Positions 35,400 to 44,116 of a DNA stretch of 64,000 nt are shown piece after piece. Position 1 is the stretch's first letter. Each line of letters opens with the position of its first letter. Source of the stretch: Ruegeria sp. R13_0 (GTDB taxonomy: Bacteria; Pseudomonadota; Alphaproteobacteria; Rhodobacterales; Rhodobacteraceae); contig NZ_JAGHRB010000002.1 of NCBI RefSeq assembly GCF_017743995.1, positions 124,001-188,000 on the forward strand. Direction: 5' to 3'. The translations under genes were made by a program, and so were the position numbers. Under the pieces are notes generated by a model that worked only from the letters and a program-made list of their open reading frames with translations, was not told where the DNA came from and made no database searches.

Positions 35400-37406
35400 A
35401 TGCGTGTCACCGTTGGGATCGCTGTGTCAATGCTCGTCGCTGTGTCCATCGGCGTGTCGACCTTCATCGTGCATTCCCTGTGGTGGACCACGGCACGGGA
35501 CAACAGTCAGATGCTGGCCGCCGAGATCAACGGCCAGATTTCGAACACGGTCCGGATTGAGGTCGGCCTGACCCTCAGATCCGCCGAGGCTGCCTGGGCC
35601 GCAGTCCGGACGATCTTCATTCAAAACGTGATCGAGACACGTCAGGCTGACAAACGGGAATTTGTGTTCCTGTCTCAGCTGCAATCTCAGCCAAATATCT
35701 CGTGGATCACCTTCGGCTGGCCCGATGGTAATTTCTTTGCAGCCCATCGGCTGGGGGATAGCGGGCTTGAGATGATCGAGATTGACGAGAACATTCACGA
35801 CAGGAAGCTGCGCAGAGACCGCTATATCTTCATCCCCGGCGACATCCAGTTCGAAGAACGCAGCTTTGCCGAGACAGACTACGACCCGCGCGATCACCCC
35901 TGGTATGACAACTTCATCGACCGCGATACCCCGGATTGGATCGAAGTGCGTGATCTGCCAAACAGCGACAAGACGGTGTTTGCCTATTCCGGCCCAATCG
36001 ACGTACGCCGCCAACGGCAAGGCGTGCTGTCGGTTGCCATTGATACCGACCGTCTTTCCCGCTTTCTGGGGTCTTTGCGCCCCGGCGAGTTCGGCGCGGC
36101 CTTTATCCTCAGCGCCGATGGCAAGGTCATTGCCGTGCCCGATCCCAATGCGGACGAAATCACCCCCGCTCGTATGGGTGAGGGAGAGCTGTACGAAGTG
36201 GCGAAACTCTCGGGCCAGAAACTGCTGGCCGAGGCAGAGAGTGTTGTGCCGGGCACCCTGACGAGACGGGTCGTGTACGACGACGTGGCCTATGCGGTCG
36301 CTTTGACGCCACTGGGATTCTATGGCTGGCGTGTGGCGACCGTCATCCCGGAATCGGCCTTTCTGTCTGGGATCGACCGGACACTGGTCAATCTGGTCTA
36401 CATCCTGCTGGGTGTGGTGGCCTTGGCGACCATCGCCGCGATCTGGCTGGTGCGCCGGGTCGTTGCCAACCCACTGTCACGCGTTGCTGAAGACCTCAGC
36501 CGGATTGAGCGGTTTGATGTCGAGCAGGTTTCACGTCGTCCGTCACGTTTGGTTGAGCTTGAGAACCTCTCGGCCGCGACGGCGAGCATGGCAGCCGGGC
36601 TTTCGGCCTTTCGGAAATATGTGCCGACCGATCTGGTGAAAATGCTGGTCGCCGCAGGTGTGAAATCGCAACCCGGAGGCGAGACCAAACAAATCTCGGT
36701 TCTGTTCTGCGATGTGTCTGGCTTCACCGGTCTGGCCGAGAAACACGGCCCAAAGGTCGTAGAACTGATGGAGCCGTTCTTCAACGCAGCCTCCTCAACG
36801 ATCGAACGCCATGATGGGACGCTCGACAAGTTCATCGGCGACGCGGTAATGGCCTTCTGGGGCGCGCCGAGGCAGAATCCGAACCACGCGGAACACGCCT
36901 GCCGCGCCGCTTTGGAGTTGGTGGAGGTTGTCGAAAACTCGGCCCTGCAAAGCCAGTCGGACGAGGCTTTACATGTTCGGATCGGATTGAACAGCGGCGA
37001 AGCGCTGGTTGGCAATATCGGGTCTGAGCATCGCCTGAACTACACCGCCATTGGCGACGTGGTGAACGTCGCCAGCCGGTTGGAGGGTGTGAACAAAACC
37101 TATGGCACCGCAATCCTGATCGGCCCCGAAACCCGGCGCGAAGCAGGCAATGCGATCATTGCACGCGAATTGGACACGATGGAAATCGCGGGCCGGTCCG
37201 AGGAATTGGTCGTGTTTGAACTGATCGCAATGGCCGAAGACACACCTGAACCACCCGACTGGATCACGGCCTACGAAACTGGCCTGACCCATTTCCGCGC
37301 CGGACGTTTCGCCCAGTCTATCGACGCGTTCAAAACCGCAGACACCCTGCGTGGTGGCGACCCGGCATCACTGGTGATGATCGAACGGGCGCAGGCCACG
37401 CTTTGA
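35400..37406 (+). CDS. Membrane-bound class III adenylate/guanylate cyclase with Cache-like sensor
   Basis: A 668-residue protein. An N-terminal helix (GIAVSMLVAVSIGVSTFIV) is followed by a periplasmic Cache/PAS-like domain of about 290 residues (VFLSQLQSQPNISWITFGWP and WYDNFIDRDTPDW). A second helix (LVYILLGVVALATIAAIWLV) leads to a HAMP-like linker and a C-terminal cyclase homology domain (about 430-600). Metal-binding aspartates are in VLFCDVSGFTGL and KFIGDAVMAFWG, and the TAIGDVVNVASRLE segment is intact. The ATG at 35400 has GGAG six bases upstream; an alternative TTG at 35322 adds 26 residues. It probably makes cAMP in response to an extracytoplasmic ligand. Confidence 0.9.
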   Translation: MRVTVGIAVSMLVAVSIGVSTFIVHSLWWTTARDNSQMLAAEINGQISNTVRIEVGLTLRSAEAAWAAVRTIFIQNVIETRQADKREFVFLSQLQSQPNISWITFGWPDGNFFAAHRLGDSGLEMIEIDENIHDRKLRRDRYIFIPGDIQFEERSFAETDYDPRDHPWYDNFIDRDTPDWIEVRDLPNSDKTVFAYSGPIDVRRQRQGVLSVAIDTDRLSRFLGSLRPGEFGAAFILSADGKVIAVPDPNADEITPARMGEGELYEVAKLSGQKLLAEAESVVPGTLTRRVVYDDVAYAVALTPLGFYGWRVATVIPESAFLSGIDRTLVNLVYILLGVVALATIAAIWLVRRVVANPLSRVAEDLSRIERFDVEQVSRRPSRLVELENLSAATASMAAGLSAFRKYVPTDLVKMLVAAGVKSQPGGETKQISVLFCDVSGFTGLAEKHGPKVVELMEPFFNAASSTIERHDGTLDKFIGDAVMAFWGAPRQNPNHAEHACRAALELVEVVENSALQSQSDEALHVRIGLNSGEALVGNIGSEHRLNYTAIGDVVNVASRLEGVNKTYGTAILIGPETRREAGNAIIARELDTMEIAGRSEELVVFELIAMAEDTPEPPDWITAYETGLTHFRAGRFAQSIDAFKTADTLRGGDPASLVMIERAQATL

Positions 37407-37415
37407 CAGATCACA

Positions 37416-39557
37416 TCATGAGGCCTGTCGTTTAAGGCCCTGAATGACGACCCCGCAGGATTGAATTAGCTTGTCCAACTCAGCGCCGTAATTCTCGGCC
37501 CCGCTGCGCAAAAGCCCCTCGACTGATTGTGCCTTGGCGGCCAGTTCCGTCTCACCAAAACTGGACACACTGCCATACACCCGGTGAACGAGGAACTCGA
37601 TCCGGTCCCTGTCGCCTTGGCCTTGGGCTTTCTTAAGCTCGACATAGCAATCTTCGAGCGACTCTCGGAATGTCAGGAATACCTGTTCCAACTCCTCATT
37701 GCTCAGGAACTTCCTCAGGCGTTCTTTGGTGTCATCGGTGTTTGGAATGTACGATATCTCAGGCGACGGCTGCCCGAGTGAGGCCCGCATGGCACCATAC
37801 AGCACCCGCTCATCCAGAGGTTTGGAGACAACCGCGTCAAAGCCAGCGTTCGTGTATTCATCCAGATCTTCGGGCATCACGTTGGCCGTCACGGCGATGG
37901 TCGTGATCGGCTTGTCCAATCCCGCTTCCTTGGCGATCTGCTTCAGGTCACGGGCCAGTTGAACGCCGGTCGTGTCGGGCAGTCGGATATCGGTCAGAAT
38001 GCAATCTGTGTCATCTGGACGGAAGCGGGCAATTGCTTCTTTGCCGTTGGCCGCTGCGGTGACCGTGTGACCATCCCTCTCCAGCAGGCTTTTGAGAATC
38101 TCCATGCTGGTCGGGTCATCCTCGATGATCAGAACGTTTTGCTTTGTCCCGACCGTGGCTGCAAAACCCGCCATCTCGGATTGCGGGCTTGGGGCCGGGG
38201 CCGCGTGGAAAGGCACTTCGACCCGGAACACAGTCCCCTCGCCCAGATTGCTTTTGACCGACACCTGCCCGTTCAGCGTTGAGACAAGCCCACGCACAAT
38301 CGAAAGCCCCAGACCGGTCCCGCCTGTTTTGCGCGAGTCGATGTTCGAGGCCTGCGTGAAGGGTTCAAAGATATCTTTGACCTGATCTTCGGGCACACCG
38401 ATCCCGGTATCGCTGACTGTAAAGGCCACCGACTGCTTTGATTGCTCAAATGACAACGTGACCGAGCCTTCATTGGTGAACTTCACCGCATTGCCCAGTA
38501 GGTTCAGCAGAATGTGCCTCAGGTGGCCACTGTTGCCACTGAGATAAACGCCATCGTCAAACTGCGGGATGATCAACTGTACGTTCTTAGACCGGGCCAG
38601 CGGGCGCAAGACGGCCTCGAGGTCTTGCAGAACCTCGGACAGATTGAAGGTACGAAACTCGCGGTCTTCGGGCTTTTCCTCAAGACGCGCGATGTTGAGG
38701 ACATCGTCGATGAGATTGCGCATCGCAAGGCTGGAGCGTTCAATCTCATCCAGCCTTTGGTCCAGGGACTCAGGGTCCTGCGGGGTCAATTTGATCAGGC
38801 GGATATTGCCCACGATGCCGTTCAGCGGTGTGCGCAACTCATGGCTTGCGGTTGCCAGAAACTGGGATTTCGCCTCATTCGCCTTTTCCGCATCGTTGCG
38901 CGCCTTTTCCAGATAGACACTCTGCACAAAATTCGCCCGCAACGTGCGTTCGGAAAAGAACTTGGCATAAAGACCGATCAGAACAGTGGAAGCCAGAACG
39001 AAAGAGGGGCCGATCCAGGTGTCCATCCCGCTGCTCAGGGTCGTTTTGTCGAACACCAGATAGTACGAGACCGGCACAAACAGCAAAAGCTGCAACGCTG
39101 CCGAGTGGGAAAAGACAAAGGGCAGGAATACGGTGCCCGCAAGGCTGATCAGCGCAAAGCGATACAGGAAATCCTTGGATTCATGATCCCCGGAAAAGGC
39201 GAAGGCGGCCCAGATGGCCAGATACATCATCGACCAGCCGGTCGAAATGATCACGGGCAATGTGCGCGCCGGAAGTTTATGAGAGAAAAAGAACAGCCCG
39301 AAGATAAACGAGATGATGAACAGCCGTGCGCCCCAAACAGCCAGATCCTGACCCGAGAAGCTGCGGGAATGCAGGACAAAAACCTCAAGAAAAGCAAAGA
39401 CGACGTAGAAAGACGCGCCAAACAGCAGCGCTGTGCGGAATTGCCCGCGTGTGGATTCGAAGTACCAATCGCGGTATTGAGCCTCGAACTTCTTGTCCAG
39501 AAAGTTCTGGGTGACCGCGTTGATCGGCTCATCATATATGAAGGCGCGGGGTTTCAC
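37416..39557 (-). CDS. Hybrid sensor histidine kinase with receiver and Hpt domains
   Basis: A 713-residue TorS-like hybrid kinase. Six or seven N-terminal helices occupy residues 35-205, then comes a HisKA domain with phospho-acceptor His239 (ATASHELRTPLNG). The HATPase domain has LNLLGNAVKFTNEG, SDTGIGVP and GGTGLGLS. A receiver domain carries acceptor Asp523 (ILTDIRLPD), and a C-terminal Hpt domain carries His658 (FLVHRVYGSVSSF). The layout predicts the relay His239 to Asp523 to His658, then to Asp53 of the adjacent response regulator. The ATG overlaps the response regulator stop (4 bases). The membrane sensor portion has no large periplasmic domain, so it may sense membrane state or a hydrophobic ligand. 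Confidence 0.94.
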   Translation of the reverse strand: MKPRAFIYDEPINAVTQNFLDKKFEAQYRDWYFESTRGQFRTALLFGASFYVVFAFLEVFVLHSRSFSGQDLAVWGARLFIISFIFGLFFFSHKLPARTLPVIISTGWSMMYLAIWAAFAFSGDHESKDFLYRFALISLAGTVFLPFVFSHSAALQLLLFVPVSYYLVFDKTTLSSGMDTWIGPSFVLASTVLIGLYAKFFSERTLRANFVQSVYLEKARNDAEKANEAKSQFLATASHELRTPLNGIVGNIRLIKLTPQDPESLDQRLDEIERSSLAMRNLIDDVLNIARLEEKPEDREFRTFNLSEVLQDLEAVLRPLARSKNVQLIIPQFDDGVYLSGNSGHLRHILLNLLGNAVKFTNEGSVTLSFEQSKQSVAFTVSDTGIGVPEDQVKDIFEPFTQASNIDSRKTGGTGLGLSIVRGLVSTLNGQVSVKSNLGEGTVFRVEVPFHAAPAPSPQSEMAGFAATVGTKQNVLIIEDDPTSMEILKSLLERDGHTVTAAANGKEAIARFRPDDTDCILTDIRLPDTTGVQLARDLKQIAKEAGLDKPITTIAVTANVMPEDLDEYTNAGFDAVVSKPLDERVLYGAMRASLGQPSPEISYIPNTDDTKERLRKFLSNEELEQVFLTFRESLEDCYVELKKAQGQGDRDRIEFLVHRVYGSVSSFGETELAAKAQSVEGLLRSGAENYGAELDKLIQSCGVVIQGLKRQAS

Positions 39558-40261
39558 TGTCGTGTCACCCCCAGTCGATAGCCGACGCCGTGGACCGTCA
39601 CGATGATCTTGGGACCATCGCCGCCATCCGACAGCTTCCTGCGGATCTTGGCAACCAGAGCGTCAATCGTGCGCTCTCCTGCGTCATGGTCCGGCGACAG
39701 GGCGACTGCATCCAGCAGCACCGACCGGGACAGCACCCGACCGTTCGCGTTGACGATGGCCATCAGCACGTCGAACTCGGCCCGTGTAACGGGTATGACC
39801 TCGTGCTGGGCATTCCAGACCTGTCGGCTGTCCAGATCAATCTCGATCTCGCCCAGCCGGACCCTGGTATCCTGCCGAGGCATCTGAGTCTGGGGGTTTG
39901 TACGTCTGAGCACTGCGTTGATCCGGGACAAAAGCTCATCCGGGTCAAACGGCTTGGTCAGATAGTCGTCTCCCCCAATGTCCAACCCGCTGATCTTGTC
40001 GCTGGCGCTATTGCGGGACGACACAAAGATGATCGGAGGATGCGCCGATTTCGCCCTCATCGAACGCGCCAGCACCAGACCGTCCTCGTCCGGCAGTCCG
40101 AGGTCCAGCAGGGCGATGTCCACCGTTTCCGACGCCAGCGTCGCGCGCGCATCCGCAACATTGGACGCTTGAAGAACATTGTAATGCGGCCGAAGGAGCG
40201 CGGACGTCAGAGCAAGCAATGACGGGTCGTCTTCCACCAACAATACGTTCAGCTTCTTCAA
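39554..40261 (-). CDS. OmpR-family response regulator
   Basis: A 235-residue response regulator. The receiver domain has the acidic pair DD (residues 11-12) and phospho-acceptor Asp53 (IALLDLGLPDEDG). The C-terminal winged helix contains the LTRAEFDVL-like segment (VTRAEFDVLMAIV), RSVLLDAV and DALVAKIRRKL, ending in VHGVGYRLGV. It is transcribed first, with the hybrid kinase gene overlapping its stop by 4 bases. The divergent intergenic region holds an 11-bp tandem direct repeat (40395-40416), the kind of site OmpR/PhoB-type regulators bind. Confidence 0.94.
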   Translation of the reverse strand: MKKLNVLLVEDDPSLLALTSALLRPHYNVLQASNVADARATLASETVDIALLDLGLPDEDGLVLARSMRAKSAHPPIIFVSSRNSASDKISGLDIGGDDYLTKPFDPDELLSRINAVLRRTNPQTQMPRQDTRVRLGEIEIDLDSRQVWNAQHEVIPVTRAEFDVLMAIVNANGRVLSRSVLLDAVALSPDHDAGERTIDALVAKIRRKLSDGGDGPKIIVTVHGVGYRLGVTRQ

Positions 40262-40394
40262 CTCTGCGGTCCTACCTGTCTGTTTCTAAACACAGCTTGG
40301 CACGTGTGAGTGTTTTCGTCCAAACCATCCCCACCCTCTTTTTGGAATATGTTCAGCCACGGACACAAGCCTAGCGTGCGCAACAACCCGGCTT

Positions 40395-40416
40395 GTTAAC
40401 ATCTGGTTAACATCTG
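40395..40416. promoter_or_regulatory. Perfect 11-bp tandem direct repeat, candidate response-regulator box
   Basis: GTTAACATCTG occurs twice head to tail with no spacer (40395-40405 and 40406-40416), between the divergent response-regulator gene (start 40261) and the cyclase gene (start 40482). An 11-bp repeat places two half-sites one helical turn apart, the geometry bound by OmpR/PhoB-type dimers. Binding by this regulator is an inference. Confidence 0.5.
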
Positions 40417-40481
40417 CATCGCGGTTTGGTGACAATTTGATTTTAATCTCTGTTTCAACGTCCCGATTTGATGGTGCAGTT

Positions 40482-41210
40482 ATGTTGAATACTTCTTTTG
40501 AAATTATTGAGCCCATCGACGATCCCGAACTGTCTGAACTTCCGGCGCCAAGCAGCAAGCATAGCACTCTGGCAGTTGTTGATATGGAGAGTAACGAACC
40601 CGCAGTCGTAAAGACCTTTCCGGTGCGCCCGACGATCATCCACCCTCAGCCGAGCGCATTGATCGACCAAACATTCGAGGACAACATCGCCGAATGCGCG
40701 ACCGATGGCGAAAACAAAAGCCTGTTGGTCACAATCATGATGACCGATGTGGTGAACTCGACCGAGATCGTCGCGCGTCTGGGCGATGCCGAGTGGCGCG
40801 ATGTCATGGATGCTCTGGATACGGCAGCGCTTGAGACTGTCGCAGAACACGAAGGCACACTTGTGAAGCTCATGGGTGACGGCATGCTGGCGATCTTTCC
40901 CCGCCCCAGCGCCGCCATCGCCTGCGCCAAGGCCTTTCGGGCCACGGCAGACGCGCTTGGCCTAAAACTCCGGGCCGGTATTCATTGTGGCGAGTGTCTG
41001 CGCACCAGCAACGATGTGACCGGCATCGCAGTCGCAATCGCGGCCCGTGTTCTCAGCCTGACACCCGGAGGGCAGACATGGGTTTCCAGCACCGTGCGCG
41101 ATCTGGTTTTGGGTCTGGGGCTGGAGTTTCAGGAAATTGGACCCAAACAACTGAAAGGCCTGAGTGACGAATGGGTTCTGTATCAACTGGAGGATGACGC
41201 CAAGACGTAG
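40482..41210 (+). CDS. Soluble class III nucleotide cyclase
   Basis: A 242-residue protein. After about 80 unstructured-looking residues it has a single cyclase homology domain: VTIMMTDVVNST (metal Asp), LVKLMGDGMLAIFP (second metal Asp), LRAGIHCGE and the C-terminal KQLKGLSDEWVLYQLE ending common in adenylate cyclases. No membrane segment or sensor domain is seen. The start is uncertain: ATG 40482 (MLNTSFEII) or TTG 40437; neither has a strong ribosome-binding site. It is divergent from the two-component genes, 66 bases downstream of the tandem repeat, so the phosphorelay may control it. Confidence 0.87.
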   Translation: MLNTSFEIIEPIDDPELSELPAPSSKHSTLAVVDMESNEPAVVKTFPVRPTIIHPQPSALIDQTFEDNIAECATDGENKSLLVTIMMTDVVNSTEIVARLGDAEWRDVMDALDTAALETVAEHEGTLVKLMGDGMLAIFPRPSAAIACAKAFRATADALGLKLRAGIHCGECLRTSNDVTGIAVAIAARVLSLTPGGQTWVSSTVRDLVLGLGLEFQEIGPKQLKGLSDEWVLYQLEDDAKT

Positions 41211-41344
41211 TCGCGCCTCCATAGAATTTCTTGCCTCCCACCGGCTTGAGGGGGAACCGGGTCTCCGATCAGATCGGAACTGCGGTTCGCAGGTTAGGCA
41301 CGAGGTAAAGAAAGTGGTGCGCGGGTGAACGGTTTGTTAGGGTA

Positions 41345-42112
41345 CTAGAGTGGTTGTTTTTTGGTCCCGTTCACCCAGCGCAGCACAGTCCACAAAGGCC
41401 ATGATTTTGCCTGCAGCGCCGTCTTGAGCGGCGTGAACACGATCATCATGACAATACCCAGCGAGAACAGACACCAGATCGCAGGCATTTCCGTCGGGCT
41501 ATCGGTTGAGGCCCAGGCCAGCGTCGGCCCGATCAGCAGCTGAAATCCCGCGACTTTCCATGCGCCCAAAGCAGCAGGCAGCAGAAACATCACCGTGAAA
41601 TAGACCGGGAAGTTCAGATCATATTGCTGCCCAAGAATAGTTGCAGGCAGGCTTTCACCCAGATCATTCAGTGGCAAATGCCACCCTATGTGCCAGCTTT
41701 CCGCCTTCACACACAGATGATCGCTGCACAAAAGACGCCCCGGTCGGCACGGGCCTGCCCACTCGAACGGATAAATTTGCAGCAACAGATACGCCCCGGT
41801 CAAAGCGCCAAGGCCGAAGACCACGGGCGCTATCATGCCGCGCACATCTTTCGGGATGAAGTACAACGCGAGAATGCCGGTAAACAGCGGCTGAAAGGCG
41901 ATGTGTATATAGGCCAGTAACGCGGCGACCTGATTTTGGGGCAATGCGCATTGCCCCTCGACGGAATAGGAATAGCCCTGCAGCACTTCGATCGCGGTGA
42001 AATACACCAGCGGAGACCAGAGCAAAGGGCTCTCGCCTTGGCGTATGGCCTTGACGGTGGCGACTACCCCGACGGCGGCGATGGTATACGACGCTGGCCC
42101 GCTCCAACACAT
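41345..42112 (-). CDS. DUF5765 multi-spanning membrane protein
   Basis: A 255-residue inner-membrane protein with about seven helices. It begins MCWSGPASYTIAAVGVVAT and has a cysteine-rich loop around residues 140-155 (PCRPGRLLCSDHLCVK). The opening MCWSG and general layout match the DUF5765 family seen in Rhodobacteraceae. Function unknown. The gene is divergent from a methyltransferase gene with 40 bases between starts. Confidence 0.7.
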   Translation of the reverse strand: MCWSGPASYTIAAVGVVATVKAIRQGESPLLWSPLVYFTAIEVLQGYSYSVEGQCALPQNQVAALLAYIHIAFQPLFTGILALYFIPKDVRGMIAPVVFGLGALTGAYLLLQIYPFEWAGPCRPGRLLCSDHLCVKAESWHIGWHLPLNDLGESLPATILGQQYDLNFPVYFTVMFLLPAALGAWKVAGFQLLIGPTLAWASTDSPTEMPAIWCLFSLGIVMMIVFTPLKTALQAKSWPLWTVLRWVNGTKKQPL

Positions 42113-42152
42113 TGCTATATCAATCCTTCAAACCACTCGTCTTGGGATCAGT

Positions 42153-43007
42153 ATGCATTCGGTCAGCCCTCAAGAAAGCCTTTTTTCGGTCGACGACATT
42201 CTTGAGGATTTCGCACGGTTCGACTTTCCCCTGAAAGACATCTGGCTTAGCGCGGCGCGGTTTCATTTCCAGAATCTCGACCCTGAAATCTGCGCCCTGC
42301 CCCCCGGCGCGCGCGCGCTGGAGATCGGCTGCGGGGCAGGTATCCTGCTGACCATGCTGCGCCAGCGGAACCCTAACATCACGCTGGACGCCATCGAGCC
42401 TTTCGCCGAAGGCTTCGCACCGATGGAGCATGTTCTGGATCACGCCGCCAAACTGGGCGGAGACATCCAACGCAGCACCTATGAGGCGTTCACTCCGGCA
42501 CAACCCTATGACCTGATCTACATGGTCAACGTGCTGGAGCATTTGCCGGATTGGCGTCATTTCCTGGATACTCTGCCGCGTTTTCTGGCCCCACTGGGCC
42601 GCTGCCTGATCATGTGCCCCAACTACGGCTTCCCGTATGAGCCGCATTTCAACATCCCCGCGCTTCGCTCAAAGACCCTGACAGGACGGCTGTTTCGGCG
42701 GCGGATCACATGGGTCGAGGACACTTACGAAGTACATGGCTTGTGGAGTAGCCTCAACTTCGTCCGTCTGGCCCAGATCAAACGTCACCTGAAGGGGTCC
42801 GGCCTGCGCCTGCGCGTGCGACCGGAAATCACCGACCGCATGATCGACAGGTTCAGCGACGATCCAGTGTTTCAGGAACATATCGGAGTCTTCAACGCGA
42901 TTGGGCGCGGAGCCAAGAAACTGGGCCTGACGCAGATTGTCCGCGTCTGGCCGTTCGAGAACATACAGCCCTATATGTTTCTTGAGCTGTCCCGGACCGA
43001 CACTTGA
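42153..43007 (+). CDS. Class I SAM-dependent methyltransferase
   Basis: A 284-residue methyltransferase. SAM-binding motif I is ALEIGCGAGILLTML, the following acidic strand is LDAIEPF, and motif IV is YDLIYMVNVLEHLPDW, as in the UbiG/small-molecule methyltransferase superfamily. The long C-terminal part (LFRRRITWVEDTYEVHG) is unlike simple UbiG proteins. The start ATG at 42153 (MHSVSPQE) is chosen because the 52 residues before it in the same frame overlap the divergent gene and look random. A fatty acid desaturase gene follows 90 bases later, so a lipid-modifying role is possible. Confidence 0.85.
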   Translation: MHSVSPQESLFSVDDILEDFARFDFPLKDIWLSAARFHFQNLDPEICALPPGARALEIGCGAGILLTMLRQRNPNITLDAIEPFAEGFAPMEHVLDHAAKLGGDIQRSTYEAFTPAQPYDLIYMVNVLEHLPDWRHFLDTLPRFLAPLGRCLIMCPNYGFPYEPHFNIPALRSKTLTGRLFRRRITWVEDTYEVHGLWSSLNFVRLAQIKRHLKGSGLRLRVRPEITDRMIDRFSDDPVFQEHIGVFNAIGRGAKKLGLTQIVRVWPFENIQPYMFLELSRTDT

Positions 43008-43097
43008 GCCGCGATAAATTTGGCGGAAATCCAAAGCCGTGCTAACGATTGAAGGCGCAAAGCAGTTTCATAGTCTCAATCATTTTCAGTGGCGCTC

Positions 43098-44108
43098 ATG
43101 GGTTCGATCAAGGTTCCGAGGGAATTCACAAGACCAGACGACAGAATGGCGTTCAAAGCGCTGGCGATCAGCGCGGGCGTCGTTGCTGCGGGGCTTGCCC
43201 TCCCTGCCCTGTTCCCCGGAACATGGCTTGCCCTGGCACTGGGCTCGGTTCTTTTTGGGGCCGGTATCCTACGGCTCTATTCCATCCAGCACGATTGCGG
43301 GCATTACAGCTTTTTTACGAACCGCGCGTGGAACGATCTACTTGGCAACCTCCTATGCCTCTTTTCCGGGATCGCGCATAGTGTGCTGAGGTATAACCAC
43401 AACCTGCATCACCAGCATCTGGGCAATCTGGATCACCGAGACGCCCACGAGGTCTATGTCATGACCCGGCGCGAATATGAGGCCGCACCCCTGTCCAAGA
43501 AACTGTTCTACCGCGCCTATCGGCACCCCATTACATTGTTCCTTATCGGCCCGGTCCTGATCTACTTCGTCCAATACCGCTGGCCCCGAAACACACGACG
43601 CGTCAGCGTCCGGGATGTACTGCTGCAGAATATTGCCATGTTCGCCTTCTGGGGCCTGATCATCACATTTCTGGGCTGGTGGAGCTTCTACGCCCTTCTT
43701 CTTGGCAGCCTTCTAGCAGGCAGTTTCGGGATATTTGTCGTCTATGTTGGGCACAATTTCGAAGAAACCTATTGGCGGCAGTCGGGTGACAAAACCGCCC
43801 ATGCAGCCGCTCTGCACGGTGCGAGTTCACTCCGACTGGGGCCGATTGTGGATTTTGTGCTGCTGAATTTCGGCTTCCATGACCTGCATCACCTGAACGC
43901 CAAAATCCCCTGCTATCACCTCAAGACCTGCAACGCCTCAATTGCGCAGGACTGGAACAGCGCTGCGATCGACGTCCGAGGCGCGCTCAGTTGCTTGAAA
44001 TGGAGGCTGTGGGACGAGGATACCAATCGGATGATCCCTTTCCCACATAGTCTGCGCCGTGATCTCAGCCTAGACTGGCGCGGTCGGGCACCTTCGGCAG
44101 AGCTTTAG
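43098..44108 (+). CDS. Fatty acid desaturase family protein
   Basis: A 336-residue integral membrane di-iron enzyme. The histidine boxes are HDCGHYS, HNLHHQH and HDLHHLN, in the usual order and spacing, with two pairs of hydrophobic helices (about residues 20-60 and 180-225). This is the membrane FA_desaturase superfamily that acts on lipid acyl chains or carotenoid-like substrates. The ATG at 43098 is used; GTG 43089 is equally possible. The redox partner is not in the window. Confidence 0.9.
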   Translation: MGSIKVPREFTRPDDRMAFKALAISAGVVAAGLALPALFPGTWLALALGSVLFGAGILRLYSIQHDCGHYSFFTNRAWNDLLGNLLCLFSGIAHSVLRYNHNLHHQHLGNLDHRDAHEVYVMTRREYEAAPLSKKLFYRAYRHPITLFLIGPVLIYFVQYRWPRNTRRVSVRDVLLQNIAMFAFWGLIITFLGWWSFYALLLGSLLAGSFGIFVVYVGHNFEETYWRQSGDKTAHAAALHGASSLRLGPIVDFVLLNFGFHDLHHLNAKIPCYHLKTCNASIAQDWNSAAIDVRGALSCLKWRLWDEDTNRMIPFPHSLRRDLSLDWRGRAPSAEL

Positions 44109-44116
44109 TCTTAGCC

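Noticed and set aside
38514..39581. 355-codon plus-strand frame opposite the hybrid kinase
   Set aside because: No domain resemblance; the opposite strand carries clear kinase motifs with correct phosphorelay residues.
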